Source of the DNA: a virus
DNA: 64,000 nucleotides
Virus record (IMG/VR): IMGVR_UViG_3300002052_000001
Coordinates: 62,001 to 126,000 of that record
Strand: one strand, 5' to 3'
Below the pieces are notes generated by a model, which made no database searches, was not told the origin of the DNA, and saw nothing but the letters and a program-made list of their open reading frames with translations. Positions within the stretch are counted from its first letter, which is position 1. Each line of letters begins with the position of its first letter. Below are positions 23,393 to 31,009 of the stretch, in pieces. The translations under genes and the position numbers were made by a program.

Positions 23393-23939
23393 GGATATAC
23401 AGGGAAAGAGGTTTGGTCGTTTGGTGGCGTTGGAACGCGCCTCCAATCGTCGTGGAAGGGCCGGAAACAGTCGAACGTTTTGGAAATGTAGATGTGACTG
23501 CGGACAAACCAAGGAGGTGGCCTACTTAAATTTGAGTAATGGGGATGTTCGGAGCTGTGGTTGCCTTCATCGAGAGTTGGCGGCCCATCGGGTACGGGAG
23601 CGTTTCCGGGACTACCCAAAACACTCTCGGGTTTTTCGGTACTACAGGCGCAACGCCAAGATGCGGGGGGTTGACTGGAATCTGTCGAAAGAGGAGTTTT
23701 TCAGGCTGATTCAGGCTGACTGTTATTTCTGCGGAACCCCTCCTCCTTCTCGACCAGGACCATACGATCTCAAGTATAACGGGATAGATCGTATCGACAA
23801 CAGCAAGGGGTACGAGGAGGGGAATGTTGTTGCCTGTTGCACTACCTGTAACAGCGCCAAGTCAACGATGTCCGTCTTGGAGTTTGCAAAGTGGGTTGAA
23901 AGAATCCATCAAAGGGTAAATCAATGGATGAGCACGTAA
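23382..23939 (+). CDS. HNH homing endonuclease, 185 aa
   Basis: MLAKDIQGKRFGRLVALERAS...FWKCRCDCGQTKEVAYLNLSNGDVRSCGCL is the phage N-terminal DNA-binding module (GKRFGRL to SCGC). The nuclease follows: CYFCGTPP...NGIDRIDNSKGYEEGNVVACCTTCNSAKSTM, with the ID/N and C-x2-C zinc pairs of HNH enzymes. It lies between the start remnant and the body of the phosphoesterase gene and overlaps the latter by 16 bases. Base composition is lower in GC than neighbours. Confidence 0.85.
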   Translation: MLAKDIQGKRFGRLVALERASNRRGRAGNSRTFWKCRCDCGQTKEVAYLNLSNGDVRSCGCLHRELAAHRVRERFRDYPKHSRVFRYYRRNAKMRGVDWNLSKEEFFRLIQADCYFCGTPPPSRPGPYDLKYNGIDRIDNSKGYEEGNVVACCTTCNSAKSTMSVLEFAKWVERIHQRVNQWMST

Positions 23940-24511
23940 TTTCGCACTTCTATGCCGATCCTCACTTCGGGCACGACAAGATAATTGAGTACGAGCAGCG
24001 CCCTTTCGGGGACGTGGCGGGTATGAACCGCGAACTCATCGTCCGCTACAACAGGGAGGTGAAGCCGGAGCATACCTGCTTATGGGCCGGGGACGCCTTT
24101 CTGAAGATGCCGTCTGAGGTCTGCAAGATGATCATGGGGCAGCTCAATGGCAGGAAGTTCCTGCTGATGGGCAACCACGACAAGTCCGTGTCCGGCATGG
24201 CCAAGCTGGGATTCATGGTAATAACCGGCGAGCTGGTTTTGTCGATGGGCGATCGAGTGGTGCGCGTCAGCCATTATCCCTACTGGACAGGTGATGCCGA
24301 TCGGCACGGCCGGAACAAGGAGCTGACGCCCGAGCAGATAGAGAGGTACAAGGCTCTGCACCCTCAGCGGATAAAGGGTGAAGTGCTGCTGCACGGCCAC
24401 ATCCACGGCAGTAAGCGTCGCCATGAGAACATGATCAACATCGGCGTTGACGCCTGGCACTACCGGCCGGTGTCCTGGGCAGAGGTCGAGGAGCTGGTGA
24501 GGCAGATATGA
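23924..24511 (+). CDS. Calcineurin-like metallophosphoesterase, 195 aa
   Basis: HFYADPHFGH (D12, H14), WAGDAF, MGNHDKS, SHYPY and LHGHIHG give all five metal-ligand blocks of the calcineurin-like phosphoesterase fold, close to the phage family that hydrolyses phosphodiesters or nucleotides. The present start, within the end of the HNH gene, replaces the original start, so residues 1-7 are HNH-derived. Confidence 0.85.
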   Translation: MDEHVISHFYADPHFGHDKIIEYEQRPFGDVAGMNRELIVRYNREVKPEHTCLWAGDAFLKMPSEVCKMIMGQLNGRKFLLMGNHDKSVSGMAKLGFMVITGELVLSMGDRVVRVSHYPYWTGDADRHGRNKELTPEQIERYKALHPQRIKGEVLLHGHIHGSKRRHENMINIGVDAWHYRPVSWAEVEELVRQI

Positions 24512-24690
24512 AGGACGCGACCCTGAAGAAGGTCAACGCCTCGCTGACGTGGGGGATGAGGATCGGGATGTTCGCGGTCATGGGATACATTTTTTGGATA
24601 ACCGAAACCGGCGAGCTTACTACGAAGGGTGCTGCTTTTTTGGCTCTTTACCTTGCGTTGATTCACTGGTGGAAGGAGCTGTGGAAGTGA
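24508..24690 (+). CDS. Small two-span membrane protein, 60 aa
   Basis: ATGA overlap. Two hydrophobic segments, MRIGMFAVMGYIFWI (residues 17-31) and GAAFLALYLALIHWW (41-55), joined by a short polar turn. No family recognised. A holin-like topology is possible but there is no endolysin beside it. Confidence 0.65.
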   Translation: MKDATLKKVNASLTWGMRIGMFAVMGYIFWITETGELTTKGAAFLALYLALIHWWKELWK

Positions 24691-25376
24691 AAATCATCTT
24701 CCTCGATATCGACGGCGTGCTGAACTACCAGGATTACGTGGCCGCCAAGAAGCAGGAGCGCACGGCGCAGCTTAAGGAGTCCCCCCTTGTTATCCCAGCC
24801 AGCGAGTGGTACGGGCCGCACCAAATCGATCCCGAGAAGGTGGCGCTGCTGAATCGCATCGTTGAGGAGACCGAGGCGAAGGTGGTGATTTCTTCAACCT
24901 GGCGCAAGCGGTTTACCATCGAGGAGATGCAGGCGTTACTGGAGAAGCGCGGTTTCAAGGGAGAGGTGATCGACTACACCCCCGAGCCTTTCCAGAAGGG
25001 AAACGACAGGTGGTCCAAGACTGGCGATGAGATTGCGCGGTGGCTGGTCGAACGTGAGCAGGCCGGGCGCGGGCCGGAGTTTATCTATGTGGTTCTGGAT
25101 GATGATGAGCTGCATAACATCCGCGTCAACCTGCGTCAGGTTCGGACTCGGATGGAGCGTGGCCTGGAAGAGCACCACGTTGAATACGCGATACGGATGT
25201 TGAATCTGGAGCAGGTCTGCCCGAAATGTGGGGCGAAGGTCTATAAGGCGGAGCTGCTGGAGGGCGGCTTTGTAACGCTGAACCATCACTACACGGAGCT
25301 TTATAGGTTGGCGGACTACAAAGTCCACAGCAAGGTCAGCGGGCTCGATGTGCACCGCTGCGGAGGCAAGAAATGA
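24687..25376 (+). CDS. HAD-family hydrolase with zinc-ribbon tail, 229 aa
   Basis: GTG in a GTGA overlap. MKIIFLDIDGVLN (D7, D9), VVISSTWRK (68-74) and FIYVVLDDDEL (133-143) match the HAD domain seen in Swiss Army Knife RNA-repair proteins (Aravind's term). Residues about 175-229 carry CPKCG and a later HRCGG, so a zinc-ribbon may be attached. Phosphatase acting on nucleic acid ends or nucleotides; exact substrate unknown. Confidence 0.8.
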   Translation: MKIIFLDIDGVLNYQDYVAAKKQERTAQLKESPLVIPASEWYGPHQIDPEKVALLNRIVEETEAKVVISSTWRKRFTIEEMQALLEKRGFKGEVIDYTPEPFQKGNDRWSKTGDEIARWLVEREQAGRGPEFIYVVLDDDELHNIRVNLRQVRTRMERGLEEHHVEYAIRMLNLEQVCPKCGAKVYKAELLEGGFVTLNHHYTELYRLADYKVHSKVSGLDVHRCGGKK

Positions 25377-25933
25377 GCGGCGTTTTTGTCATAGGAGCTG
25401 ACCGGGGGTTTGCGAAATTTGGATACGCGGTTTTCGAGCTGACAGCCGTGGGCGAGCGCGTGGTTAAAGTCGGGGTCATCGAGACCAAGAAGGACGCCAA
25501 GAAGAAGGTTGTGCTGGCGGCGTCCGACAACCACCGGCGCGGCCAGGAGATTTACGGGGAGCTGGCTGGGGTTTTCGATCTCTTCAGGCCCGTGGCGGGG
25601 GCGGCCGAGTCCACCAGTCTGCCGCGCAACTCCAGCTCCGCGCACAAGATCGGTATTGCCGACGGTGTTTGGATCACGCTCCTGGCCTTGCATGGCACCC
25701 CTCTCACGGAGGCGTCGCCCCAGGCCATCAAGAAGAAGCTGTGCGGCAAGGCCACGGTGACCAAGAAAATGGTTCAGGATACTATGGAGGCCCGGTATCC
25801 GGGCCAGTTCGACAAGTTCAAGGAGAAGTGTCCGGCGGGCCAGTGGGAGCACGGATTCGACGCGGCGGCGACGGTGGTGGCCTGCCTGGACAGCGATGTG
25901 TTCAAGATGGCCCGGCAGCTCGTTCGGGGGTAG
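25373..25933 (+). CDS. ruvC: RuvC-like Holliday junction resolvase, 186 aa
   Basis: VIGADRGFAKFGYAVFE (D10), AAESTSLPRN (E79), SPQAIKKKLCGKATVTK and EHGFDAAATVVA (D163) give the acidic residues and the G-x-x-x-x-K loop of phage RuvC-type resolvases. Binds and cleaves branched DNA during packaging or recombination. Start in an ATGA overlap. Sequence divergence from cellular RuvC is expected for phage forms. Confidence 0.8.
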   Translation: MSGVFVIGADRGFAKFGYAVFELTAVGERVVKVGVIETKKDAKKKVVLAASDNHRRGQEIYGELAGVFDLFRPVAGAAESTSLPRNSSSAHKIGIADGVWITLLALHGTPLTEASPQAIKKKLCGKATVTKKMVQDTMEARYPGQFDKFKEKCPAGQWEHGFDAAATVVACLDSDVFKMARQLVRG

Positions 25934-25936
25934 GGA

Positions 25937-26149
25937 ATGTTTGGGCACCCCGAGGCAATGATAGATGGCGTCCGGTGCTATCTCTACGATTGTCCCGTGC
26001 ATGGCCATGTAGCTTTCAAGGCCGATGACGTGGATAGGTTCCGTATCGTGGCCCATCCCTGCTGTTTGAAGGAGAAGTTGGCCAGGAAGGTTTCTCTTCT
26101 GAGTTTGAAGGAAAGGGGTGAAGAGAGTCCGGGAGAAAAGGGGCAGTAA
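25937..26149 (+). CDS. Small hypothetical protein, 70 aa
   Basis: MFGHPEAMIDGVRCYLYDCPVHGHVAF...HPCC. Cys and His residues (C14, C19, H22, H24, H40, CC42-43) could form one zinc site. Function unknown. Confidence 0.6.
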   Translation: MFGHPEAMIDGVRCYLYDCPVHGHVAFKADDVDRFRIVAHPCCLKEKLARKVSLLSLKERGEESPGEKGQ

Positions 26150-26640
26150 TGCCGATGCTGTTTGCAGGCGCTGAGCAGCCCAAGGAGCCGCCGAAGCCGA
26201 CGGGTAGTGTGGAGGGCCTCCGGTGTGCCGAGCCAGGCTGTGACGGCGTCCTGGAGCTGCGCTGGTCCGTCCAGCTCGGGCGCTGGTTCTACGGCTGTTC
26301 CCGGTTTCCGGACTGCAACGGCGTTCTCCCGGCCAACGAGAATGGTTCCCCACGCGGGCGTCCGCGCACGCGGGAATTACAGGGTTGGCGGAACCAGGCG
26401 CACGGCGCATTCGACCCTATCTGGCAGGAGGGGCATTGCAGCCGGACCGGGGCCTACGGTTGGCTGATGGAGGTCATGGAGCTGACTGCCGATGAGGCGC
26501 ATATGTTCGAGATGAACATCGAGCAGTGCAAGCAGGTGGTCGAGAAGGTCCGGACCCACGGGCCGGGAACCGCGTTCTGGAAGGAGTGGCGTGGGCGGCC
26601 CAAGAGGAAGCGGAAGAAGCGCTGGAAAAGGAGGCGGTGA
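26149..26640 (+). CDS. Topoisomerase-type zinc finger plus DUF3268-like protein, 163 aa
   Basis: LRCAEPGCDGVLELRWSVQLGRWFYGCSRFPDCNGVLP (residues 24-61) is a zf-C4 topoisomerase finger. AHGAFDPIWQEGHCSRTGAYGWLMEVMELTADEAHMFEMNIEQCKQVV (84-131) fits the DUF3268 pattern. A very basic tail (KRKRKKRWKRRR) ends it. DNA-binding is likely; activity unknown. Start overlaps the previous stop. Confidence 0.75.
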   Translation: MPMLFAGAEQPKEPPKPTGSVEGLRCAEPGCDGVLELRWSVQLGRWFYGCSRFPDCNGVLPANENGSPRGRPRTRELQGWRNQAHGAFDPIWQEGHCSRTGAYGWLMEVMELTADEAHMFEMNIEQCKQVVEKVRTHGPGTAFWKEWRGRPKRKRKKRWKRRR

Positions 26641-27194
26641 TGACAGATGACATGGTGATTACCTCTAATATTGCCAGGGCGTTAACAATTCTAGGGCTTT
26701 TCGAGGGAGATATAACTTATACGGAATTTGCTATCTGTATGTGGGACAAATACAGATATCTAGTGAATTTTGAAGGCAAAACAACCACCCTGGACGACAC
26801 GTTGTATTCCATTACTGACAGAAGGCCGAGTCCGTACCACGGCGTTCGCAGTTATATGCGTAGAATTGATTTAATGGGTTTTACTTGCGACGGGCCTGGT
26901 GTTGGCTATGGGGTAAAGACGATTGATTTGTCAAAAAAAGGGAAAGAGGCGCTGGCAAGATGGAGAGGCGACGGAGGCTCTTTCCCTTTGGAAGACTGGG
27001 ATTTTTGGAGAAAAATGAAGGATAGACGGGATAAAAGAAATAAATTAGCAGAAGAAATGACAGAATGGATACGAATAGAAACCAAGGAAGCGCAGAAGAG
27101 ATTTCAGGATCACTTTAGTTGCAGTGCTCGTGAAGCAGATGCGGCGTGGGGCGAGATAGAAAGAGGAGGGGCGGTGACAGTATCAAGGGAGTAA
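26640..27194 (+). CDS. AT-rich hypothetical protein, 184 aa
   Basis: TGATG coupling. MTDDMVITSNIARALTILGLFEGDITYTEF, basic C-terminal half with helical KMKDRRDKRNKLAEEMTEW. Composition is clearly lower in GC than the flanks, like 1909 and 14436. The first half might be a winged helix. Function unknown. Confidence 0.6.
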   Translation: MTDDMVITSNIARALTILGLFEGDITYTEFAICMWDKYRYLVNFEGKTTTLDDTLYSITDRRPSPYHGVRSYMRRIDLMGFTCDGPGVGYGVKTIDLSKKGKEALARWRGDGGSFPLEDWDFWRKMKDRRDKRNKLAEEMTEWIRIETKEAQKRFQDHFSCSAREADAAWGEIERGGAVTVSRE

Positions 27195-27255
27195 TGGCGG
27201 TAAAAGTAGCGCGGGCAGCCTAAGAAGAAGTGAAAAAGTAGAGGAGGAAAAGACG

Positions 27256-27573
27256 ATGAGCATCAGTGGCGTGGTACTTGAACCGATTACGGCGATAGAC
27301 CTTAGTTCGGAAGAGGAGGTCCGAGCGAGGGTTGTCGTCCTGCGAGACCGGATGACACGTGATTATCTTGAGATGGGACGGCTTCTTTATCATATCTGTG
27401 ACAAGCGATTGTATTTGAAGTGGACTGATAAAAATGGGCGGTCATTAGACGCTTCCGTTGACGGTGCAGGTCCGGTTGATCGTGGTGGAGTCCATCTCCC
27501 CGACGCCGTTCGGCTGGCTGTGGTATCGGATTGGTCTCTGGTTTATTCGCCGCAGCGGTCTTCAGGTCGGTGA
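27256..27573 (+). CDS. Possibly 3'-truncated hypothetical protein, 105 aa
   Basis: ATG after GAGGAGG. Residues 1-70 read like a phage helical protein (RVVVLRDRMTRDYLEMGRLLYHICDKRLYLKW...SLDASVD), the start of a longer family whose next block is missing. The rest (GAGPVDRGGVHLPDAV...) is in the frame of a different gene. A deletion that joined it to a small downstream gene would explain this. Its own stop lies at 27573. Confidence 0.45.
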   Translation: MSISGVVLEPITAIDLSSEEEVRARVVVLRDRMTRDYLEMGRLLYHICDKRLYLKWTDKNGRSLDASVDGAGPVDRGGVHLPDAVRLAVVSDWSLVYSPQRSSGR

Positions 27574-27580
27574 GCGATGA
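27464..27580 (+). CDS. Small hydrophobic protein, about 38 aa
   Basis: In a second frame within 27256-27573, GTG at 27464 (TTG at 27458) encodes VQVRLIVVESISPTPFGW, then LWYRIGLWFIRRSGLQVGER, ending in an ATGA overlap with the next gene, the normal pattern here. One short amphipathic or membrane helix. Too short to classify. Confidence 0.45.
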   Translation: MQVRLIVVESISPTPFGWLWYRIGLWFIRRSGLQVGER

Positions 27581-27918
27581 CCGACCCCTGGCGACGCCGT
27601 ATCTCGAAGATGAGCCCGGCGGAGTACGCCCGCTGGCTGCTGGAGCTGGGCTCCAACGATGCCATCGCGGCGGCCACCCGGATCCACATGGACGACCGGG
27701 GCACCTTCCTGGAGAAGGCCGACGCCTGCCAGGCGTACCTGCGTAACGGCGTCACGACCCTGACGGCGCGCCAGATCGACCTGGTGCTGGAGGTGCTGGT
27801 GCTGCCGGACCCCAACAGCCCGGTCGACCCCCTGGAGACCGAGGCCGATCGGCTCCAGCGGGGCATCCATATTCGGGGCCTCCGGGCCGAGTTGACGGCA
27901 ACCAGGGCGAGGCGTTGA
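27577..27918 (+). CDS. Hypothetical protein, 113 aa
   Basis: ATGA overlap start. PWRRRISKMSPAEYARWLLELGSNDAIAAATRI, then a helical C-terminus with no recognised motif. Upstream of a new promoter that overlaps its 3' end. Confidence 0.6.
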   Translation: MTDPWRRRISKMSPAEYARWLLELGSNDAIAAATRIHMDDRGTFLEKADACQAYLRNGVTTLTARQIDLVLEVLVLPDPNSPVDPLETEADRLQRGIHIRGLRAELTATRARR

Positions 27919-27942
27919 CAAACGCTCTCCACCATGTAACAA
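27915..27942 (+). promoter_or_regulatory. Sigma70-like promoter, near-leaderless
   Basis: TTGACA 27915-27920, 16-nt spacer, TAACAA 27937-27942; ATG at 27952 is nine bases further on. Confidence 0.55.
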
Positions 27943-27951
27943 CCGTGAGAT

Positions 27952-28377
27952 ATGCACTGCGATGAATGCGGCCTGACCTGGGAGCCAGGGTCCTTGATGA
28001 AGATGCGGGGGACGGAGGAGGAGTGTCCTGGCTGTAAGGCGGAGAACGAGGAAAGCCGGGCCAACGGTCTGGCCAAAGGAGTGAACGAGCAGGACCGGCG
28101 CATCAAGGTCCTGGAGCGTCAGCTTGAAGGGATTGAGGGCCGGGACAAGGACGGTATTATGCTCTGCTTGTCTTGTCGGAAACCCGTACCGGAAGGGAAG
28201 GCGCTGGTGGTAAAACACGGCGTGGTGCACGAGAAGTGCGAGGAGATATTCCGGCGGCGCACTCAGGCCAAGGCACCGTGTCCTACTTGCGAGGGGTCAG
28301 GTCGGTGTCCGCAGTGTAAGGGGACAGGCTCCGTTCATTTCGATGAGATTGTTGCCCAGCGCATGTCGGGGCGGTAG
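27952..28377 (+). CDS. Multi-zinc protein with DnaJ-type zinc repeat, 141 aa
   Basis: CDECGLTW...CPGC near the N-terminus, a coiled section, MLCLSCRKPVPEGKALVV..HEKCEE (about 60-86), then CPTCEGSGRCPQCKGTGSV (about 107-125). The last is a DnaJ-like CxxCxGxG pair, but no J domain or client domain is present. Function unknown. Confidence 0.65.
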   Translation: MHCDECGLTWEPGSLMKMRGTEEECPGCKAENEESRANGLAKGVNEQDRRIKVLERQLEGIEGRDKDGIMLCLSCRKPVPEGKALVVKHGVVHEKCEEIFRRRTQAKAPCPTCEGSGRCPQCKGTGSVHFDEIVAQRMSGR

Positions 28378-28728
28378 ATGGCGGACGAGTACCTGGAGAT
28401 GCTCAGGCGGCACCCTCCATTCGAGGAGGGCAAGACCATCTACGATGTGCCCTACGTGGCCCGGAAGTGGAAGGAGGCCGGGTTTTCGGTCGAGGAAGCT
28501 GAGGAGTGGGTGAAGGCTGGGGCGTATATGGAGCATTATGCCGTTGGCATGAAAGAGCTGGGGCTCACGCTGGAGGATGTTGTGCACCAGGTGGAGTTTA
28601 CGGCCTCGTTCGCGTTCTGGTACACGCGGGGGATCATTACTGCCAGGAACTACAAGCAGCATTTGAAGAAGCCCAGTCCTCCCAGGGTGGAGATTCAGCC
28701 CGCCGTTTTCATCGTGGAGAAGCCCTGA
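28378..28728 (+). CDS. Hypothetical protein, 116 aa
   Basis: Starts on the base after the preceding stop. Acidic and helical (MADEYLEMLRRHPPFEEGK...KWKEAGFSVEEAEEWVKAG). No motif recognised. Confidence 0.6.
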   Translation: MADEYLEMLRRHPPFEEGKTIYDVPYVARKWKEAGFSVEEAEEWVKAGAYMEHYAVGMKELGLTLEDVVHQVEFTASFAFWYTRGIITARNYKQHLKKPSPPRVEIQPAVFIVEKP

Positions 28729-29081
28729 TGGGCCGGTATCAGGTCAAGGTTACGTTCGGGAAGGGCGGCTTCTACGTCATGGCCAGTCTGCCCACTGGGG
28801 TTTTCACCAGGGGGCCGATGCCCGAGCAGGACGCTCTGCGCGTGGCCCTGGACCTCCAGCGGAAGATGAAGCTGTCCGAGCAACTGTCCTGGTGGCAGAG
28901 ACTTTGGTTTCGGCGGAAGCCTCCCGAAGAAAAGGTGCTACCGTCAGAGCCGCCGACGTGTTCGCGCCATCTACAGTGGAAGGCCGAGCGCGCCGGGGGT
29001 AAATGGGTCTGTGGCTTTTGCAGAAAGCCATTGAACAACGAAAGTCCGCTTTCTGAGGAGGCGGAACCAGAAAGGAATTGA
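28728..29081 (+). CDS. Hypothetical protein with Cys-pair tail, 117 aa
   Basis: ATG overlaps the previous stop. MGRYQVKVTFGKGGFYVMASLPTG is beta-rich. C-terminal SRHLQWKAERAGGKWVCGFCRKPL contains an H...CxxC zinc site. The SEQLSW at residues 50-55 is internal and not the tag found elsewhere. Confidence 0.6.
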   Translation: MGRYQVKVTFGKGGFYVMASLPTGVFTRGPMPEQDALRVALDLQRKMKLSEQLSWWQRLWFRRKPPEEKVLPSEPPTCSRHLQWKAERAGGKWVCGFCRKPLNNESPLSEEAEPERN

Positions 29082-29087
29082 GCGAGA

Positions 29088-29435
29088 ATGGCGAAATTGT
29101 ACGTGGGTAACATAAGCTGGGACACCAGCGAGGACGCGCTTGCGGATTGCTTCAGGCAGTATGGCGATGTGCTCGACGCCAAGATTGTTACGGACCGCGA
29201 GACTGGTCGGTCCAGGGGCTTCGGATTCGTCACCATGTCCTCTACTGAGGAAGCTCGCATCGCCCAGGAGAAGCTCGACGGCTTCGAGCTGGATGGCCGC
29301 CCGCTCCGGGTGAACGAGGCGCGGGAGCGCGAGGAGCGAGGCCGGGGCACCGGGCCGCGCCGGGGCGGTGGATGGGATAGCGGTGGCCGAAACGATAGGG
29401 GTCGCCGGAACGGGAGGCGTGGAAGGGACTATTAG
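29088..29435 (+). CDS. RRM RNA-binding protein with RGG-like tail, 115 aa
   Basis: Residues 4-9 LYVGNI (RNP2) and 43-50 RGFGFVTM (RNP1) with the intervening WDTSEDAL...FRQYGDVLDAKIV define one complete RRM. Residues 77-115 are Arg/Gly-rich (RGRGTGPRRGGGWDSGG). Similar RRM proteins occur in cyanobacteria and proteobacteria, but in phages they are uncommon. Binds single-stranded RNA in all known cases. Located before the DUF5131 gene. Confidence 0.9.
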   Translation: MAKLYVGNISWDTSEDALADCFRQYGDVLDAKIVTDRETGRSRGFGFVTMSSTEEARIAQEKLDGFELDGRPLRVNEAREREERGRGTGPRRGGGWDSGGRNDRGRRNGRRGRDY

Positions 29436-29447
29436 GGAAAGGGTAGC

Positions 29448-30560
29448 ATGAGTACGACAAAAATTGAGTGGACGCGAGGTGAGGACGGCTCTCCGGGTAA
29501 AGTCTGGAACCCGGTCAGAGGGTGCGCGCACGTGAGCGCGGGTTGCAAGAACTGTTACGCCGCAGCCTTCGCGCACAGGTTCGACAAGCCGGGCGGCAGG
29601 TACGAGGGGCTGACCCGGATGACGCCGGACGGTCCGAAGTGGGTTGGAGAGGCGCGGCCGATCCACGGGATGCTGCACCGGCCGATGGAGTGGAAGAAGC
29701 CGTGCAAGGTGTTCGTGAATTCTATGAGCGACCTGTTCCATCCGGACGTGCCCTACGAGTTCATCGCGGCCGTGTTCGGGATAATGGCGGTTTGCCGACA
29801 GCACATCTTTCAGGTGCTGACAAAACGACCGGACCGCATGAAGGAATGGTTTGAATGGGCCGAGAACGATATGCAGGGACGGCACAAGGTCCCGTCTATC
29901 GCCCATCATGCGGCCTGCATCGTGGACAGCTATTCGCGGAAGCACTCCGATCGGATCAACAAGGCGATCAACCGAATGGGGTTCGGGTACCTCTCGAAGG
30001 GGTGGCCGCTGCCGCACGTCTGGCTCGGAGTCAGCGTCGAGGACGACAGTACGATGGACCGCGTGGAGACGCTGTTGACGGTTCCGGCGGCGGTGCACTG
30101 GGTCAGCTTCGAGCCGCTGCTCGGGGCGATTCTGATACCGGACGAGTACTTGAACGGCGAGTACGCACCGCGTGATCACGGCGGCGTGATGGCGGAGGAG
30201 TTGGGGCCGAAGCTGGGCTGGGTAGTGGTTGGTGGCGAATCCGGGCATAAGGGGCGGCCGATGAGTCTGAATTGGGTACGCACGCTCCGGGACCAGTGCC
30301 AGCACGCCGGGATACCATTTCTCTTCAAGCAATGGGGCGAGTGGAAGCCGCATGTCGGCGTCGAAGAAGTAGCCGAGAACGTGACCGTCGACATGCCGTT
30401 GCCGACGGCGCAGCCGTACGGGAAGAACACGTTTATCAAGGCGAACGGGAAGAAATACGAGTTCTATGGCGGTGGATTGCATTGGATGAGGCGTACCGGC
30501 AAGAAGGCGGCCGGGCGCGAGTTGGACGGACGAATTTGGGATGAGTATCCATGTCGATAG
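29448..30560 (+). CDS. DUF5131 (phage Gp37/Gp68) protein, 370 aa
   Basis: KIEWTRGEDGS...WNPVRGCAHVSAGCKNCYAAAFA (C26, C33, C36), VFVNSMSDLFHPDVPYEF, VLTKRPDRM, LGVSVED, WVSFEPLLG and GGESG..GRPM form the full family signature. The CxxxxxxCxxC pattern suggests an iron-sulphur site and relation to radical-SAM-like photolyases; this relation is inference. Normal length. Confidence 0.9.
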   Translation: MSTTKIEWTRGEDGSPGKVWNPVRGCAHVSAGCKNCYAAAFAHRFDKPGGRYEGLTRMTPDGPKWVGEARPIHGMLHRPMEWKKPCKVFVNSMSDLFHPDVPYEFIAAVFGIMAVCRQHIFQVLTKRPDRMKEWFEWAENDMQGRHKVPSIAHHAACIVDSYSRKHSDRINKAINRMGFGYLSKGWPLPHVWLGVSVEDDSTMDRVETLLTVPAAVHWVSFEPLLGAILIPDEYLNGEYAPRDHGGVMAEELGPKLGWVVVGGESGHKGRPMSLNWVRTLRDQCQHAGIPFLFKQWGEWKPHVGVEEVAENVTVDMPLPTAQPYGKNTFIKANGKKYEFYGGGLHWMRRTGKKAAGRELDGRIWDEYPCR

Positions 30561-30829
30561 AGCGTGACAAGGAAGTGATCCGGGCTGCCCGGCGGCAGCT
30601 TATCCAGGTGGTGTGCCAGTGGCGGGGCAGCAGTAAGTCAGTGGATCAGCTCCTTTTCAGGCTCCGGACGGCCCATATCGAACCGCCACCTCCTCGTGAT
30701 AAAGTGTCGTGGGAGGCTGAGGGAAAGCCATGCACAAGCACGTCCACGTCTGTTATTTCTGCGAATGGTCAGAAGAGGTTGAGGGTCAGCGACCGCGCAC
30801 GACCCTCCCGGAAGGATGGCACTGGATGA
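30551..30829 (+). CDS. Short hypothetical ORF, up to 92 aa
   Basis: ATG overlaps the end of the DUF5131 gene. MSIERDKEVIRAARRQLIQVVCQWRGSS is helical; beyond residue 60 it overlaps the 30730 gene and becomes low-complexity. Either a small gene or a shadow. Confidence 0.4.
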   Translation: MSIERDKEVIRAARRQLIQVVCQWRGSSKSVDQLLFRLRTAHIEPPPPRDKVSWEAEGKPCTSTSTSVISANGQKRLRVSDRARPSRKDGTG

Positions 30830-30966
30830 CGCGCCGGAGAGAGAACGAGGCGAATGCCGTGGCCGTCTGTCCGAAGTGCTGGAAAAAGGAGCAGCCAGCG
30901 ATTGCCATGAGCCGCCTGAAGGGGAATCAGACCGGGAAGCCCACGGCGACCGGCTGTTGCGGATAA
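30730..30966 (+). CDS. Small zinc-binding protein, 78 aa
   Basis: ATG after TGAGGGAAAG. HVCYFCEWSEEVEG...VAVCPKCWKKEQPA, two CxxC pairs about 35 apart, then a short tail. Function unknown. Confidence 0.65.
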   Translation: MHKHVHVCYFCEWSEEVEGQRPRTTLPEGWHWMTRRRENEANAVAVCPKCWKKEQPAIAMSRLKGNQTGKPTATGCCG

Positions 30967-31009
30967 CCGGGCCGCGTACGCGGACCCATTGGAGAAGGAG
31001 AAGGAGAAA

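Noticed and set aside
25316-26410. Long minus-strand ORF opposite the RuvC-like gene
   Set aside because: Composition is that of a shadow frame; the plus-strand proteins are recognisable.
27952-28377. DnaJ homologue because of CxxCxGxG repeats
   Set aside because: Only two repeats, no HPD motif; the J domain is at 15427-16374 instead.
28876-28893. SEQLSW inside the 28728-29081 protein resembles the tag
   Set aside because: It is internal (residue 50), not at the N-terminus, and lacks the following EA.
28971-30482. Long minus-strand ORF opposite the DUF5131 gene
   Set aside because: Shadow of a GC-rich coding strand; the plus strand carries a recognised family with a ribosome site.
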